From NCBI RefSeq assembly GCF_030656115.1, contig NZ_JAUSOO010000054.1, forward strand, positions 1 to 40,826: 40,826 nt of DNA. Reading direction: 5' to 3'. Each line of letters starts with the position of its first letter. Position 1 is the stretch's first letter. Source of the stretch: Hydrogenophaga sp. GTDB taxonomy: Bacteria > Pseudomonadota > Gammaproteobacteria > Burkholderiales > Burkholderiaceae_C. Below are positions 1 through 9,944 of this stretch, in pieces. The position numbers and the translations under genes were made by a program. The notes under the pieces were generated by a model that was not told the DNA's origin, did no database searches, and saw only the letters and a program-made list of their open reading frames with translations.

Positions 1-491
<491 letters not shown>

Positions 492-589
492 GGGAGCTCC
501 AAAAAAGTCAAACAAGGCACAAAGGCAAGCGTGAAGGGCGTCCGCCCAGTCGCACCGCGGAACTGGCTCTGCCAGGCCGCAGGTGCGGT

Positions 590-643
590 CCCCCTCCCGC
601 CGAAGGCGAGAGAGGGGGAAGACGCGAAGCGGCGCAGGGGGTG
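590..643 (-). repeat. GC-rich extragenic repeat, copy 1 (possible terminator)
   Basis: The gap between the protease gene and moxR holds complementary arms CCCCCTC (590-596) and GAGGGGG (612-618), followed by a block (621-643) whose reverse complement reads CCCCCTGCGCCGCTTCGCGTC. That block closely matches the + strand at 28880-28897. There is no T-tract, so it is at most a weak terminator. It appears to belong to a dispersed extragenic family with other copies at 28872 and 34182. Confidence 0.5.
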
Positions 644-648
644 ACCAT

Positions 649-1566
649 CTAGAACGGGGGAAGACCGGCGGCGCTGGCGGCGCTTTCAATCGGCACCGCA
701 AAACCGATGCCCACAAAGGTGCGGTGGTTGGTGGGGTTGAGGATGCCGGTGACGATGCCCACCACCTCGCCGTCCATGGTCACCAGCGGCCCACCCGAGT
801 TGCCGGGGTTGGCCGCCGCATCAAACTGGATCAGGTTGCCGATTTCCTGCTCGCCTTCGGGCGAACGAAACGAGCGCCCCAGCCCCGAAATGACGCCCGC
901 CGAGGTGGACGGCCCGATACCGAACGGGAAACCGACCGCCACCACCGGGTCGCCAGGCAGCAGGTCGGTGGTAGACCGCAGGGTGGCCGCACTCAGGTCG
1001 TCGGGAATGGTGTGGGCCTGCAGCACGGCCAGGTCGTTTTCAGGCTGAGCGCCGATCACACTGGCCGCCGAGGCGCTGCCGTCGGCAAACACCAGCCGCA
1101 GGGTCTGCGCGCTTTGCACCACATGCAGATTGGTCAGGATCACGCCTTTGTCCACGATGACGACGCCGGTGCCCACGCCCTGCTCCACGTCTTCACCCTT
1201 TTTGTTTTTGGTGAACGACATGACGCGCACCACCGAAGGGCGGATTTTTTCGGCCGCACGGGCCGCCGCAGAGGGCAGGTTCTGGGTGGTGAGGGTGCGC
1301 AACACCGCCGCATCGATGTCTTTTTGTGTGAGCTCGCGGGCACCGCCCGGCCCACGCAGCAGCACGCTGGCCAGCAACAACATGCCCAGCAGCGCCATGC
1401 ACGCCCACATCACGCGCGGGCTGGTGCCCGCCTGGGCCAGCCGCTGGCCCAGCCCGGTGGTGCGCAGGGGTGAGGCAGCCGTTTTCTGCGGCACGGTGTC
1501 CACGGCTTCGGGCGCAGCCACCGCAGCGGCGCGGGCCGAACGGCTGTACAGGGCAGGCTGGCGCAT
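649..1566 (-). CDS. Membrane-anchored trypsin-like serine protease (HtrA/DegP type, no PDZ)
   Basis: 305 aa from the ATG at 1566, which has an AGGAGAA ribosome site just upstream; longer reading upstream would overlap acnA. Residues 52-70 form one hydrophobic helix (VMWACMALLGMLLLASVLL), so the protease domain is probably anchored in the inner membrane facing the periplasm. The catalytic triad is visible: H148 (TNLHVV), D178 (ENDLAV), S257 (NPGNSGGPL). The protein stops right after the protease fold, so the PDZ domain that regulates DegP/DegS is absent. It follows acnA by 62 bp on the same strand. Family S1C is secure; the target is unknown. Confidence 0.9.
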   Translation of the reverse strand: MRQPALYSRSARAAAVAAPEAVDTVPQKTAASPLRTTGLGQRLAQAGTSPRVMWACMALLGMLLLASVLLRGPGGARELTQKDIDAAVLRTLTTQNLPSAAARAAEKIRPSVVRVMSFTKNKKGEDVEQGVGTGVVIVDKGVILTNLHVVQSAQTLRLVFADGSASAASVIGAQPENDLAVLQAHTIPDDLSAATLRSTTDLLPGDPVVAVGFPFGIGPSTSAGVISGLGRSFRSPEGEQEIGNLIQFDAAANPGNSGGPLVTMDGEVVGIVTGILNPTNHRTFVGIGFAVPIESAASAAGLPPF

Positions 1567-1628
1567 GGGCTTCTCCTGGTGCGCCGGAATGGGCGCTGTG
1601 CACATCATGCCGCGTTGCGCGGCCTCGC

Positions 1629-4523
1629 TCAAGCACCCAACAATTGCCTGAGCACGTAGGGCAGGATTCCACCCGCGCGGTAATAGTTCACCTCCACCGG
1701 CGTGTCGATGCGCAGCGTCAGCGCCACCTCCTGCCGCTGACCGTTGGCGCGGGTGATCACCAGGGTGGCATCGCTTTGGGGCAGCAGGTCGGGGTGCGGC
1801 AGCACGTCCAGCGTTTCGTCGCCCGTGAGGCCCAGGCTTTCCCACGAATCGCCCGCCTTGAACTGCAGCGGCAACACGCCCATGCCCACCAGGTTGCTGC
1901 GGTGGATGCGCTCAAAGCTGCGCGCCACCACGGCCTTGATACCCAGCAGCTGCGTGCCTTTGGCGGCCCAGTCGCGGCTGGAGCCGGTGCCGTACTCTTC
2001 GCCCGCCAGCACCACGGTGGGCACGCCAGCGGCCTGGTAGCGCGTGGCGGCGTCAAAAATCGACATTTTTCGACCTTGTTCGGCGCCGTGGCCTTGGAAA
2101 AGGGTCCAGCCGCCCTCTTCGCGTGAGCCGGCGGCGTCGGGGGCGAGCATCAGGTGTTTGATGCGCACATTGGCGATGGTGCCGCGCACCATCACGTCGA
2201 GGTGACCGCGGCGCGCGCCGTAGCTGTTGAAGTCGGCCTTGAGCACGCCGCGCGCCAAGAGCCACTGGCCAGCCGGCGAGTTTTCCGCGATGTTGCCGGC
2301 CGGGGAAATGTGGTCGGTGGTGATCGAATCACCCAACAGCGCCATGATGCGTGCGCCCCGCACGGCAGGCGCCTGCTCGGCCGGCGGCGCCAGGGCGAAG
2401 TCGGCAAAGAACGGCGGCTCGGCGATGTAGGAGCTGGTGGGCCAGGTGTAGGCGTTGCCGCTCACGCCCTGAATGCGCGCCCACAACGGGCCGGGCTCGC
2501 CTTGGATGCGCTCGTAGTTGTCGCGGTAGGCCTTGCCCTTCATGGCAAATTTCATCAGCGCGTGCACCTCTTCGCTGCTGGGCCAGATGTCACCCAGGTA
2601 CACCGGGCGGCCACCCTTGCCAAGGCCCAACGGCTCGGTCATCAGGTCGGTCATCACGTTGCCGGCAATGGCGTAGGCCACCACCAGCGGCGGGCTGGCC
2701 AGAAAGTTGGCTTTCAGGTTGGGGTGGATGCGCGCCTCGAAATTGCGGTTGCCCGACAGCACGGCCGCACACACCAGGTCGTTTTGCGTGATCACGTCGT
2801 TGAGCTCGGGCGTGAGGTCGCCCGCGTTGCCAATGCAGGTGGTGCAGCCGTAGCCCGCCAGGGCAAAGCCCAGCTTTTCCAGGGAGGGCAGCAGCCCGGT
2901 GGCGGTGAGGTATTCGGTGACGATGCGCGAGCCCGGCGCCAGCGATGTCTTGATGTGCGGCTTCACCTTGAGCCCGGCCTGCACCGCCTTTTGCGCCAGC
3001 AGGCCAGCGGCCAGCATCACGCCGGGGTTGCTGGTGTTGGTGCAACTGGTGATGGCCGCAATCAGCACATCGCCATTGCCGACCGACAGCGACTGGGCGC
3101 GCGGGGTGGCGGCGTCAGTCTGGGCGGTGGCGCGTGCGGGCCGGTTGGCGTCCATTTCAGCCACCGAGCGCGGTGCGCCTGGGGGCGTGGGCGGCTCGGG
3201 CAGGTCGTGCGTGCCCTGCGGGTTGCCGCCGGCTTGCAGCTGGTGGCGCGTGTGCAGCAAAGCCGCTGGGCGGTTGAAGCCGTTGTCGGCGTTGGGTTTG
3301 CTGAACAGCGACGCAAACTGGCTGGCCACCTGGCCGAGCTCGATGCGGTCTTGCGGCCGCTTCGGGCCCGCCAGGCTGGGCGTGACCTGCCCCAGGTCCA
3401 GCGTGACCACCTGCGAATAGTCGATGTCAGCCGCCCCGATGGAAGCCCCGGGCGCGCCCGGTACGCCAAACAGCCCCTGGGCCCGAAAGTAGGCTTCAAA
3501 GGCTTCAATTTCGGCCTTGCTGCGGCCCGTGCCCCGGAAGTAATCCAGCGTCTTGCCGTCCACCGGAAAGAAACCCATGGTGGCGCCGTATTCGGGCGCC
3601 ATGTTGGCAATGGTGGCGCGGTCGGGCAGCGCCAGCGAGGCCGTGCCTTCGCCAAAAAACTCGACAAACTTGCCCACCACCTTGTGGCGGCGCAACAGCT
3701 CGGTCACGGTCAACACCAGGTCGGTGGCGGTCACGCCTTCGCGCAGGCGGCCCGTCATCTCGAAGCCCACGACGTCGGGGGTGAGGAAGTACACCGGCTG
3801 GCCCAGCATGGCGGCTTCGGCCTCGATGCCGCCCACGCCCCAGCCCACCACGCCAATGCCGTTGATCATGGTGGTGTGGCTGTCGGTGCCCACCAGGGTG
3901 TCGGGGTAATACAGACCGCCCTTCAGGTGCACGCCGCGCGCCAGGTATTCCAGGTTGACCTGGTGCACGATGCCAAAGCCCGGCGGCACCACGCCAAAGG
4001 TGTCAAACGCCTGCATGCCCCACTTCATGAATTCGTAGCGCTCGCGGTTGCGCTGAAATTCCAGTTTCATGTTGAGGTCGAGCGCCTTCTTGGTGCCGTA
4101 GTGGTCCACCATCACCGAGTGGTCCACCACCAAGTCCACCGGCACCAGCGGTTCGATCTTTTTCGGGTCCTGGCCCAGCCGCTGCGCCACACTGCGCATC
4201 GCGGCCAGGTCGGCCAGCAAGGGCACACCGGTGAAGTCTTGCAACACCACCCGTGCCACGGTGAAAGGTATCTCGTCGCTGCGCGCGGCGTTGGGTTGCC
4301 AGTTGGCCAGCTGCGCCACATGCTCGGCCGTGACGCGCTCACCATCGCAATGGCGCAACACACTTTCCAGCACGATGCGCAGCGACACCGGCAACCGAGA
4401 CACGTTGGGAAACTGCTTGGCCAGTGCAGGCAGGGAATACAGCCGCCCGCTCTTGCCCAACGCGGTCTTGAAGTTCTTGACGGTATGGGCAAACGGGTGG
4501 GCAAAGCGGGCAGACGGGCTCAT
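1629..4523 (-). CDS. acnA: Aconitate hydratase A (AcnA)
   Basis: 964 aa from the ATG at 4523 (GGAG site upstream). It isomerises citrate to isocitrate in the TCA cycle using a [4Fe-4S] cluster. Cluster ligands are visible as C494 (TSCTNTSNP) and C560/C563 ([10 protein letters not shown]). Other family signatures are VGTDSHTTM at 211-219, [15 protein letters not shown] and [14 protein letters not shown] in the swivel domain. It is about 70 residues longer than E. coli AcnA (891). The excess sits at about residues 410-483, a Pro/Ala/Thr-rich low-complexity stretch just before the TSCTNTS motif. AcnD (methylcitrate pathway) is an alternative, but the length and lack of prp neighbours favour AcnA. 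Confidence 0.95.
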   Translation of the reverse strand: MSPSARFAHPFAHTVKNFKTALGKSGRLYSLPALAKQFPNVSRLPVSLRIVLESVLRHCDGERVTAEHVAQLANWQPNAARSDEIPFTVARVVLQDFTGVPLLADLAAMRSVAQRLGQDPKKIEPLVPVDLVVDHSVMVDHYGTKKALDLNMKLEFQRNRERYEFMKWGMQAFDTFGVVPPGFGIVHQVNLEYLARGVHLKGGLYYPDTLVGTDSHTTMINGIGVVGWGVGGIEAEAAMLGQPVYFLTPDVVGFEMTGRLREGVTATDLVLTVTELLRRHKVVGKFVEFFGEGTASLALPDRATIANMAPEYGATMGFFPVDGKTLDYFRGTGRSKAEIEAFEAYFRAQGLFGVPGAPGASIGAADIDYSQVVTLDLGQVTPSLAGPKRPQDRIELGQVASQFASLFSKPNADNGFNRPAALLHTRHQLQAGGNPQGTHDLPEPPTPPGAPRSVAEMDANRPARATAQTDAATPRAQSLSVGNGDVLIAAITSCTNTSNPGVMLAAGLLAQKAVQAGLKVKPHIKTSLAPGSRIVTEYLTATGLLPSLEKLGFALAGYGCTTCIGNAGDLTPELNDVITQNDLVCAAVLSGNRNFEARIHPNLKANFLASPPLVVAYAIAGNVMTDLMTEPLGLGKGGRPVYLGDIWPSSEEVHALMKFAMKGKAYRDNYERIQGEPGPLWARIQGVSGNAYTWPTSSYIAEPPFFADFALAPPAEQAPAVRGARIMALLGDSITTDHISPAGNIAENSPAGQWLLARGVLKADFNSYGARRGHLDVMVRGTIANVRIKHLMLAPDAAGSREEGGWTLFQGHGAEQGRKMSIFDAATRYQAAGVPTVVLAGEEYGTGSSRDWAAKGTQLLGIKAVVARSFERIHRSNLVGMGVLPLQFKAGDSWESLGLTGDETLDVLPHPDLLPQSDATLVITRANGQRQEVALTLRIDTPVEVNYYRAGGILPYVLRQLLGA

Positions 4524-4817
4524 GAACAACTCCAGAGACAAGCCAAAACGAGGCACTTCATTCTGTTCGCAGCAACGGAGTCCGCACTGTCTGTAGTGGC
4601 TTAGCGGGCCGCCCACACGTGTCCAACCAGCCCGGCCCGTTCGCCGCTGGTGCCGTGTGTGCGCTGCCGCACCGACAAAAAAACGCCCGGTCCAGATACT
4701 GAAGCAGCACCCACTGACGCGCGGACCCATGCCGTGCGCCAGCCCCAGCGCGCTGTCCACGACCCGTCAACCGAACCGTGGCTGCGGCCCCCAGAAAACC
4801 TGCCTGCGAGAACCCCC
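4524..4817. promoter_or_regulatory. Divergent intergenic region, acnA / DUF3494 gene
   Basis: 294 bp between two divergent genes, so it must hold promoters for both. The only clear signals are the acnA ribosome site just above 4523 and a weak GAGAA site before 4818. I see no convincing -35/-10 pair, operator or small gene; reading frames extending into it lack family resemblance. Confidence 0.4.
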
Positions 4818-5753
4818 ATGACAATCCACCCCACCCAACACCGCGCCGGGCCATGGCTCGCCCCCCTGCTGCTCAGCACGCTGTTGGCCGCCTGCGGCGG
4901 CGGCGACCCCGTGCTCGGTTTTGACGGCACCGGCACCGCACCGGTGGCTCCGGTGGTGGTGGTACCGCCAGGACCTCCGCTGCTGACACCGCCCGGCAGC
5001 ACCTTGTTCCCGCTGGGCGTGGCCGCCACCTTCGGTGCCTTCGGCGGTTCCGCTGGCGTGACCAACCAGGGCCTGCTCACCGTCATCCAGGGTGACCTCG
5101 GCACCACAGCGGTCTCGACCGCGGTCACGGGCTTTCGCAGCACCCCCGACTGCACCTACACGGTCACGGGCTTGAACCGGGGCCAGGTCAACGGAAGCAT
5201 CAACACCGCTCCGCCTTCGCCCACCGTCGCCTGCCCGACCGAGGGCACGGCGGCCACCGCAGCGGTGGCCATCGCCGCACGCGCCGACGCCCTGACGGCC
5301 TACAACACCCTGGCTGGGCTGCCGAGCGGCTCCGATCCGGGTGCCGGCAACCTGGCCAATCTGGTGCTGGCATCGGGCGTCTACACGGCCGCAGGCGGCA
5401 CATTCATGATCCAGGGCGGCAACCTGACGCTGGACGGCCGGGGTGACCCGAACGCCACCTGGGTATTCCAGATGGCCCAGTCCCTCACCGTGGGCGGCCC
5501 GGGCGCTGCATTTCCGCAGCGCGTTGTGCTGATCAACGGGGCACAGGCCAAGAACGTGTTCTGGCAGGTCGGTAGCGCAGCCACCGTCAATGCGGGCGGC
5601 GGCGGCACCCTGGAGGGCACCCTCATCTCGCAAGCTGGCGCTGCGTTTTCCACGGCGGGCAACGCCACGGTCACCACGCTCAACGGCCGCGCCCTTTCGC
5701 TGAACGCCTCGGTCACCCTGGTGAACACGGTCATCAACGTGCCTGCCCCTTGA
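4818..5753 (+). CDS. DUF3494 (ice-binding-like) lipoprotein
   Basis: 311 aa from the ATG at 4818. The signal peptide ends in a lipobox LLAAC with C26 as lipidation site, so the protein is probably an outer-membrane lipoprotein. From about residue 55 the sequence matches the DUF3494 beta-solenoid: LGVAATFGAFGGS, TVIQGDLGT, NLTLDGRGDPNATWVFQM, NGAQAKNVFWQVGSAATV and GRALSLNASVTLVNT. This family includes secreted ice-binding (antifreeze) proteins, but many members, including non-psychrophile ones, are probably adhesins. A longer frame starts upstream at 4650, but only the 4818 start gives a signal peptide. An OmpA-type protein follows 37 bp downstream and is probably co-transcribed. Confidence 0.88.
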   Translation: MTIHPTQHRAGPWLAPLLLSTLLAACGGGDPVLGFDGTGTAPVAPVVVVPPGPPLLTPPGSTLFPLGVAATFGAFGGSAGVTNQGLLTVIQGDLGTTAVSTAVTGFRSTPDCTYTVTGLNRGQVNGSINTAPPSPTVACPTEGTAATAAVAIAARADALTAYNTLAGLPSGSDPGAGNLANLVLASGVYTAAGGTFMIQGGNLTLDGRGDPNATWVFQMAQSLTVGGPGAAFPQRVVLINGAQAKNVFWQVGSAATVNAGGGGTLEGTLISQAGAAFSTAGNATVTTLNGRALSLNASVTLVNTVINVPAP

Positions 5754-5790
5754 AGCCATCCTGCGCTACAACCCACTTGAGCCCAACCCC

Positions 5791-6969
5791 ATGACCACCA
5801 CACCCCACACAAGCGCGGGCGCCTTGAGCCTGCTGACACTGGCGCTTTTCGCCAGCCCCATGGCCCTGGCCCAGGGCACCGGCTGGTACGGCGGGGTCAA
5901 CGCAGGCCGCACCGGTGCGGAGATCGACGATGCCCGCATCACCAGCGGCCTGCTGGGACAGGGATTCAACACCCCCTCGATCAACGACCGGGACCGCAGC
6001 AACGGCTTCAAGCTCTACGGGGGTTACCAATTCGGTCCTTACGTGGCGGTGGAAGGCGGCTACTTCGACCTCGGCCGGTTCGGCTACACCGCCAACACCG
6101 TGCCGGCAGGCACGCTGGACGGTGAGATGCGCGCCCGGGGCCTGAACCTGGACCTGGTGGGCACGCTGCCGCTGACCGGCAAGCTCTCGGCACTCGCTCG
6201 TGTGGGTATGAACCATGCGCGCGTCAACAGCCGGTTTTCCAGCACCGGTGCCGTTCAGGTGATCAACCCGACGGCGCGCAAGAGCGAAACCAACGTCAAG
6301 TACGGCCTGGGGTTGAACTACGCGTTCACCGAGGCCCTGGCCATGCGGCTGGAAGTGGAGCGCTACCGCGTGAACGACGCCATCGGCAACAAGGGCGATA
6401 TCGACATGGTGTCGGTGGGTCTGGTGTACCGCTTCGGAGGCCCGACGCCCCCACCGAGGCAGCAGGTCGCGTCACCCGCACCCGCACCCGTGTATGTGGC
6501 CGTGCCACCGCCACCCGCACCAGCGCCAACACCCCCCGTGGTGCAGGCACCACCGCCGGCGCCCGTCCTTCCGGCGGTGGTTGAGCCCAGGCGCGTGAGC
6601 CTCTCGGCCGAATCGCTGTTTGGCTTTGATGCCCACACCGTCAAGCCCGAGGGCCGGGCGGCGCTTGACCAGTTCGCCCGCGATCTGGCCGGCACCCGCT
6701 ACGAGTCCATCCGTGTGCAAGGCCACACCGACCGACTGGGTTCGCAGGCCTACAACCAGCAGCTGTCGGAGCAACGCGCTGCGGCCGTGAAGAACCATCT
6801 GGTCATCACCGGCCAACTCGACGGCAGCAAAATCTCGGCGGTGGGCAAAGGAGAGACCGAGCCAGTGACCCAGCCCGCAGACTGCCAGGGCCAACAGCGC
6901 ACCCCCGCGCTGGTGGCCTGCTTGCAACCCGATCGCCGGGTGGAAGTGGAAGTGACCGGCACACGCTGA
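5791..6969 (+). CDS. OmpA-family outer-membrane protein
   Basis: 392 aa. A signal peptide (MTTTPHTSAGALSLLTLALF, ending near MALAQ at about residue 28) is followed by an eight-strand-type OmpA barrel (aromatic/glycine alternation, GGYQFGPYVAVEGGYFDLG). A Pro/Ala-rich linker at about 225-267 comes next, then a C-terminal OmpA peptidoglycan-binding domain with FGFDAHTVKPEG, the VQGHTDRLGS motif and a terminal DRRVEVEV. It probably links outer membrane to peptidoglycan. The gene is 37 bp after the DUF3494 lipoprotein and is closed by a strong hairpin at 7022. The ribosome site is weak. Confidence 0.92.
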   Translation: MTTTPHTSAGALSLLTLALFASPMALAQGTGWYGGVNAGRTGAEIDDARITSGLLGQGFNTPSINDRDRSNGFKLYGGYQFGPYVAVEGGYFDLGRFGYTANTVPAGTLDGEMRARGLNLDLVGTLPLTGKLSALARVGMNHARVNSRFSSTGAVQVINPTARKSETNVKYGLGLNYAFTEALAMRLEVERYRVNDAIGNKGDIDMVSVGLVYRFGGPTPPPRQQVASPAPAPVYVAVPPPPAPAPTPPVVQAPPPAPVLPAVVEPRRVSLSAESLFGFDAHTVKPEGRAALDQFARDLAGTRYESIRVQGHTDRLGSQAYNQQLSEQRAAAVKNHLVITGQLDGSKISAVGKGETEPVTQPADCQGQQRTPALVACLQPDRRVEVEVTGTR

Positions 6970-7021
6970 GACACCCCGGCCCGCCCAGGACATGTTGTCG
7001 TGTCCAACGGTCACGGGTGCA

Positions 7022-7057
7022 GCAGCAAAAAGGCCGCATCAGCGGCCTTTTTGCTGC
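7022..7057 (+). terminator. Rho-independent terminator of the ompA-like gene
   Basis: Perfect inverted repeat: a 16-nt arm at 7022-7037 (GCAGCAAAAAGGCCGC) pairs with 7042-7057 across the loop ATCA. The A5/T5 tracts lie within the stem, so it could work in both directions. It starts 52 bp after the OmpA stop codon. Confidence 0.9.
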
Positions 7058-7076
7058 CCCTGGCACCAGACAAACG

Positions 7077-7100
7077 ATTCAGACATTCAGACATTCAGAC
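7077..7100. repeat. Three exact tandem copies of an 8-mer
   Basis: ATTCAGAC is repeated three times without a gap between the two convergent terminators at 7022 and 7114. It is a short simple repeat with no coding context. Confidence 0.8.
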
Positions 7101-7113
7101 AAAAGGCCGAGGC

Positions 7114-7146
7114 AAAAAAATACCCCCGGTGCAAGCCATCGGGGGC
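7114..7146 (-). terminator. Rho-independent terminator of the DUF3309 / collagen-like genes
   Basis: On the minus strand CCCCCG (7140-7145) pairs with CGGGGG (7123-7128) across an 11-nt loop, and the stem is followed by a run of seven T (7114-7120 on the complement). It lies about 80 bp beyond the DUF3309 stop codon. Confidence 0.8.
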
Positions 7147-7224
7147 ATTTCCAAAGGGTCTGTCGCTGATCGGTCTGGGACCGGTGTTCGCTGGCATGCC
7201 TGAACGCGGCACCTCACGACACGG

Positions 7225-7383
7225 TTACAGGCGCCCCATCACCAACAGCACCACCAGAATGACCAACACCAGCCCCAGCCCACCGCTGGGACCGTAGCCC
7301 CAGCTTTTGCTGTGCGACCACGTCGGCATGACGCCAATCAGCATGAGGATCAAAACGATGACCAGCAGGGTACCGATGCTCAT
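7225..7383 (-). CDS. DUF3309 family small membrane protein
   Basis: 52 aa mini-protein with an AAGGAG ribosome site before the ATG at 7383. It begins MSIGTLLVIVLILMLIG, has a central PTWSHSKSWGYGPSGG and ends in a second hydrophobic stretch (LGLVLVILVVLLVMGRL). This architecture, two short membrane segments around a WxHSxxWGYGPSGG core, is diagnostic of DUF3309. The function is unknown. The gene lies 31 bp after the collagen-like lipoprotein gene on the same strand and probably shares its transcript. Confidence 0.88.
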   Translation of the reverse strand: MSIGTLLVIVLILMLIGVMPTWSHSKSWGYGPSGGLGLVLVILVVLLVMGRL

Positions 7384-7414
7384 GGTGCGCTCCTTGGGGT
7401 GGCTGAAGCGTCCA

Positions 7415-8040
<626 letters not shown>

Positions 8041-8080
8041 GACGCAAAAAAGTGGCCTTCGAGCCACTTTTTTTGCGTCA
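8041..8080 (-). terminator. Rho-independent terminator of the SRAP gene (possibly bidirectional)
   Basis: GACGCAAAAAAGTGGC (8041-8056) pairs with GCCACTTTTTTTGCGTC (8063-8079), with a single unpaired T and a 6-nt loop. A and T runs in the stem allow termination in either direction. It lies about 30 bp beyond the SRAP stop codon on the minus strand. Confidence 0.85.
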
Positions 8081-8111
8081 GCCGACCGCATGTCGGACCA
8101 GCGGCACCGAT

Positions 8112-8849
8112 TTACTTTTTCTGCACCGGGTTGGCGGTGAGCCAGTTGGCCGGGTAGGCGCGCATGAATTCTTTGGCCTTCTGCGGATGGGCGGTGAGCC
8201 AGGCGCCGTAAGCACCTTCGTTCAACACCGCCGGCATGCGTTTTTCAGAGCCGGGCTGCTGGTAGCGGTTCATCAGCGCATGGCTGTTGGCGTTGACCGT
8301 GAGCAGGGTGAAGCTGACGATGACCTGGCCGTCGGCACCGGTCCAGCGTTCCCACAACCCGGCCACGCCCATGGGCTTGCCGTCCACCCGGGCAATGCGG
8401 GTGGGCACGGCTTTGCCGCTGCGGTAGTCGTCTTCAATGAAGGCCATCATGGGCACGATGCAGCGCTGGCCGTGGGTCCAGGCGTCGTAGAAATTTTTCG
8501 ACGTGCTCACGGTTTCCGAGCGGGCGTTCACCAGCTTGGTCGAGCGCAGTTTGGCGTCGGATGCCGACTTGACCCACGTCGGCACAAAACCAAACTGTCC
8601 GGCGACCAACTCCAGCACCAGGGGCGCTGCCTCGGCGGGTGCAGGGTGCGCAGCGCCATCCGTTTGCGCATCTGGCGTGTCGGGCTCGGCGGCCTCAGGC
8701 GCTGGAGCGGCAGCCGCCGGTGCTTTGCGTATGAACACACCCGGCTGGCGTGGCCACACGTTGCGCCCCACGGGGGTTTCGGGGGCAGCCACGTTAAAGG
8801 CATCGGGGTACAGCGCGGCGGGCTGCAGGCTTTCGTATTGGGAACTCAT
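8112..8849 (-). CDS. SRAP (YedK/HMCES-like) family protein with substituted active site
   Basis: 245 aa. SRAP proteins cap abasic sites in single-stranded DNA through a thiazolidine link to Cys2, assisted by conserved Asn, Glu and His residues. Here the fold is clear (VNARSETVSTSKNFYDAW at about 107-124, FIEDDYRSGKAVPTRIAR, GVAGLWERW, SEKRMPAVL). However residue 2 is Ser (M-S-S-Q-Y), and the position normally held by the catalytic His is Gln197 (RYQQPG). Asn108 and Glu139 remain. Residues 42-76 are an Ala/Pro-rich insert. An in-frame stop lies four codons before the ATG, so no alternative start would supply Cys2. There is no clear ribosome site. The family is sure; normal activity is doubtful. 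Confidence 0.85.
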   Translation of the reverse strand: MSSQYESLQPAALYPDAFNVAAPETPVGRNVWPRQPGVFIRKAPAAAAPAPEAAEPDTPDAQTDGAAHPAPAEAAPLVLELVAGQFGFVPTWVKSASDAKLRSTKLVNARSETVSTSKNFYDAWTHGQRCIVPMMAFIEDDYRSGKAVPTRIARVDGKPMGVAGLWERWTGADGQVIVSFTLLTVNANSHALMNRYQQPGSEKRMPAVLNEGAYGAWLTAHPQKAKEFMRAYPANWLTANPVQKK

Positions 8850-8999
8850 GCGGCGATGCTAGCAGCCTGCCCATTCGGCAAGCCGCTGCTTGCCCTCCGG
8901 CGCGCCCAATCCGGCGGATGCCCGCCACAACCACACCGGCACCCGGGCAACGGCCGCGCCTTTTGGCGCCAAAATCCCCCTTTCTTTCAAGGAGTTGTG

Positions 9000-9926
9000 G
9001 TGCCCCGTTCCCGCCTGGCCGGTCCGTTGGTTTTGTTCGTCCCTCCAGCGCCCAACCGCCGCACGCTGCTGCTGGGCAGCGCCGGCCTGCTGGCCGCGAG
9101 CGCGTGGGGCCCAGCCCAGGGCGCCACAACGGCCGCAGAGGCCAGCCGGGTTGTACCCCCCGCCACGCCCGTGCCGGGCGGCATTGCCCGCCTGTCGCTC
9201 GGGCCGGCCGCCACCCGGCCGCAGGCATGGGCAAGCGCCAACGATGGCAGCCTGGTGCCCCTGCTGGTACTGGGCGACATGATCGAGTGGACCGCTTTGG
9301 TGGGCATACCGCTGGCCGCAGTGCCTGGGGAGGCGCGCATTGAAGTGCGCCGGGCCGACGAATCGCCACACACCCTGCACTACACCGTGGTACCCAAACG
9401 CTACGCCGAACAGCACCTGAAGGTGGCGCCCAGAACGGTGGACCTGTCGCCCGAAGACCTGGCCCGTTTTGAGCGCGAGCGGGCTCACCAGCAGTTGGTG
9501 ATGGCCACGTTCAGCGAACCCTTGCCCGACCTGAACCGCCTGCGCATGCGGGTGCCCACACCGGGGCGGCGTTCCAGCTCGTTCGGGCTGCGCCGGGTGT
9601 TCAACGGCCAGGCGCGCAGCCCGCACAGCGGCATGGACATTGCCGCGCCCACCGGCACGCCGGTGGTGGCGCCTTTGCCGGGGCGGGTGATCGACACCGG
9701 CGACTATTTTTTCAACGGCCAGACCGTCTGGATGGACCACGGCGGCGGCCTGCTGAGCATGGTGTGCCACCTGAGCGCCATCCGGGTGAAGCTGGGCGAT
9801 GCGCTCGACGCTGGCGAGCCCCTGGGCGCTGTGGGCGCCACCGGCCGTGTGACCGGGCCGCACCTGCACTGGGGCGTCATGCTCAACCGCACCATGGTGG
9901 ACCCGGCGCTGTTTCTGGCGGCCTGA
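9000..9926 (+). CDS. M23 family metallopeptidase (LytM-type), probable Tat substrate
   Basis: 308 aa from a GTG at 9000, 5 nt after AAGGAG; the GTG at 8997 is too close to that site. The N-terminus holds a twin-arginine-like signal (NRRTLLLGSAGLLAASAW, residues 19-36). The C-terminal peptidase domain has the Zn ligands H209 and D213 (HSGMD) and H290, with H288, in HLHWG; H257 (CHLS) is also conserved. Such enzymes cut peptidoglycan cross-links in the periplasm. All catalytic residues are present, so it should be active rather than an EnvC/NlpD-type activator. rluE follows after 18 bp. Confidence 0.9.
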   Translation: MPRSRLAGPLVLFVPPAPNRRTLLLGSAGLLAASAWGPAQGATTAAEASRVVPPATPVPGGIARLSLGPAATRPQAWASANDGSLVPLLVLGDMIEWTALVGIPLAAVPGEARIEVRRADESPHTLHYTVVPKRYAEQHLKVAPRTVDLSPEDLARFERERAHQQLVMATFSEPLPDLNRLRMRVPTPGRRSSSFGLRRVFNGQARSPHSGMDIAAPTGTPVVAPLPGRVIDTGDYFFNGQTVWMDHGGGLLSMVCHLSAIRVKLGDALDAGEPLGAVGATGRVTGPHLHWGVMLNRTMVDPALFLAA

Positions 9927-9944
9927 TTGGCCCACATTCCCACC

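Noticed and set aside
2154..4604. Long plus-strand open frame antisense to acnA
   Set aside because: His/Arg/Gly/Val-rich, no domain; it is the GC-rich complement of acnA coding sequence.
7077..7100. Three tandem 8-mers as a phase-variation tract
   Set aside because: Not within or directly upstream of any gene start; only three copies.
8052..8999. Plus-strand extension upstream of the M23 peptidase
   Set aside because: The segment is the complement of the SRAP gene; the peptidase starts at the GTG at 9000, where the ribosome site is.
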